Source: Flavobacteriaceae bacterium
Lineage (GTDB): Bacteria > Bacteroidota > Bacteroidia > Flavobacteriales > Flavobacteriaceae
Direction: 5' to 3'
Assembly (NCBI GenBank): GCA_002709185.1
Contig: PAQB01000032.1
Location: 1-15,080, forward strand
DNA: 15,080 bases
The position numbers and the translations under genes were made by a program. The notes under the pieces are model-generated. The model ran no database searches. It was not told the DNA's origin and was given only the letters and a program-made list of their open reading frames with translations. The first letter of the stretch is position 1, and every line of letters begins with the position of its first letter. Shown here piece by piece: positions 14,470-15,080 of the stretch.

Positions 14470-15080
14470 ATGGAATATTTACTTAATGCATTAAAAAAAC
14501 TTCTATTGTCTATAGGACTCAACGCTTCAATTGCAGACTGGTCCAGCATTTTAGCACTTGTCATAGCCTCTCTTTTGGTGATATTTTTGTTAGATTTTAT
14601 CATTCGCACCATCATCAGAGTCATTTTTTCCAAAATTGCAAGCCGTTCCAAAACAAATTTCGATGACATTATGGTTGCACATAAAGTGCCCCGTAATATC
14701 GCCCATATTTTTCCTCTGATATTGGCCTACAAAACGATTCCAAATATCTTTTTTGAGCACCCACAGTGGAAGTTTTTCTTTGAAAAATTCATTTTAGTTA
14801 TCGGTATTTCACTTGTTATATGGGGGTTAAGCAGTATTTTTAGATCTATAAGGGATTTTCTAAAAACCTTTGATCGCCTAAAAGACAAACCCATTGATAG
14901 CTATATTCAAGTGCTTATGATTTTCATATGGTTAACGGGTGTTTTTGCCGTTTTCGCTGTTGTATCTGGTATTACATTTTGGGAATTTATGGCGGGACTG
15001 GGGACAGTTTCAGCTGTGATCATCTTGGTGTTTAAAGATACGATTCTTGGTTTTGTAGCCAGTATTCAAGGCTCAGTCAA
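14470..15080 (+). CDS. Mechanosensitive ion channel, MscS family, YbdG-like (partial, N-terminal)
   Basis: The first 203 codons of a gene cut off by the right edge; the frame is open to the last base. Hydrophobic segments lie at about 24-50, 77-90, 103-124, 145-168 and 172-203. RLKDKPIDSYIQVL at 136-149 and the pore-helix start FMAGLGTVSAVIILVFKDTILG at 173-194, ending in ASIQGS, match the YbdG (miniconductance) branch of the MscS superfamily, which has five transmembrane helices, rather than the three-helix MscS itself. The product would be an inner-membrane channel opened by membrane tension during osmotic downshock. The start ATG at 14470 is followed by an amphipathic N-terminus. The beta domain and C-terminal cage lie outside the window. 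Confidence 0.9.
   Translation, partial: MEYLLNALKKLLLSIGLNASIADWSSILALVIASLLVIFLLDFIIRTIIRVIFSKIASRSKTNFDDIMVAHKVPRNIAHIFPLILAYKTIPNIFFEHPQWKFFFEKFILVIGISLVIWGLSSIFRSIRDFLKTFDRLKDKPIDSYIQVLMIFIWLTGVFAVFAVVSGITFWEFMAGLGTVSAVIILVFKDTILGFVASIQGSV

Noticed and set aside
14463..14669. Minus-strand open frame of 68 codons
   Set aside because: It is the antisense shadow of the mechanosensitive channel gene on the plus strand, which has clear family motifs.

Overview
This is a low-GC bacterial chromosome segment, most likely from a member of the Flavobacteriaceae (Bacteroidetes). Three things point there. The first is the gene families: DUF4294, a CIA30-type secreted protein, and the fused order ilvD-ilvB-ilvN-ilvC-ilvA. 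The second is the repeated occurrence of the Bacteroidetes -7 promoter hexamer pattern TAnnTTTG just upstream of genes. The third is the general lack of Shine-Dalgarno sequences in front of start codons. Nothing suggests plasmid, phage or transposon DNA, and no tRNA, rRNA or CRISPR array was seen.

Layout. 1-199 is the 3' end of acetyl-CoA synthetase. 259-1904 (minus) is a tightly coupled pair, an M42 metallo-aminopeptidase followed by a NUDIX hydrolase that has a TTG start two bases after the M42 stop. A divergent DUF4294 exported protein follows (1996-2673). The intergenic region 2674-2949 has no protein gene but is well structured: three helically phased direct repeats resembling LytTR-type operators, a TAnnTTTG element, and about 70 bases later a long hairpin with a T-rich tail. 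Together they look like a regulated small-RNA gene of about 110 nt, and this is the best candidate in the window for something undescribed. Next come two divergent methyltransferase genes, a small-molecule-type SAM methyltransferase (2950-3687, minus) and a THUMP-domain RNA methyltransferase (3748-4911, plus), whose promoters interleave. A DEAH-type SF2 helicase (5027-6559) and a CIA30 protein (6567-7106) form a two-gene unit.

The second half is a complete branched-chain amino acid operon, 7270-14020. It encodes dihydroxy-acid dehydratase, both acetolactate synthase subunits, a class II ketol-acid reductoisomerase and threonine deaminase, with gaps of 5-17 bases. Together these convert threonine to 2-oxobutyrate and take pyruvate and 2-oxobutyrate to the 2-oxo acid precursors of valine and isoleucine. 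Only the final transaminase is missing, and the leucine genes are not in the window. Feedback control is built into the ACT domains of IlvN and IlvA. An eight-codon mini-ORF abuts the ilvD start.

The right edge holds a small DUF3817 membrane protein (14158-14451) and the N-terminal 203 residues of a YbdG-like mechanosensitive channel, cut by the window end. For several genes the longest open frame starts too far upstream; corrected starts are given for the helicase, the CIA30 protein and the DUF3817 protein.
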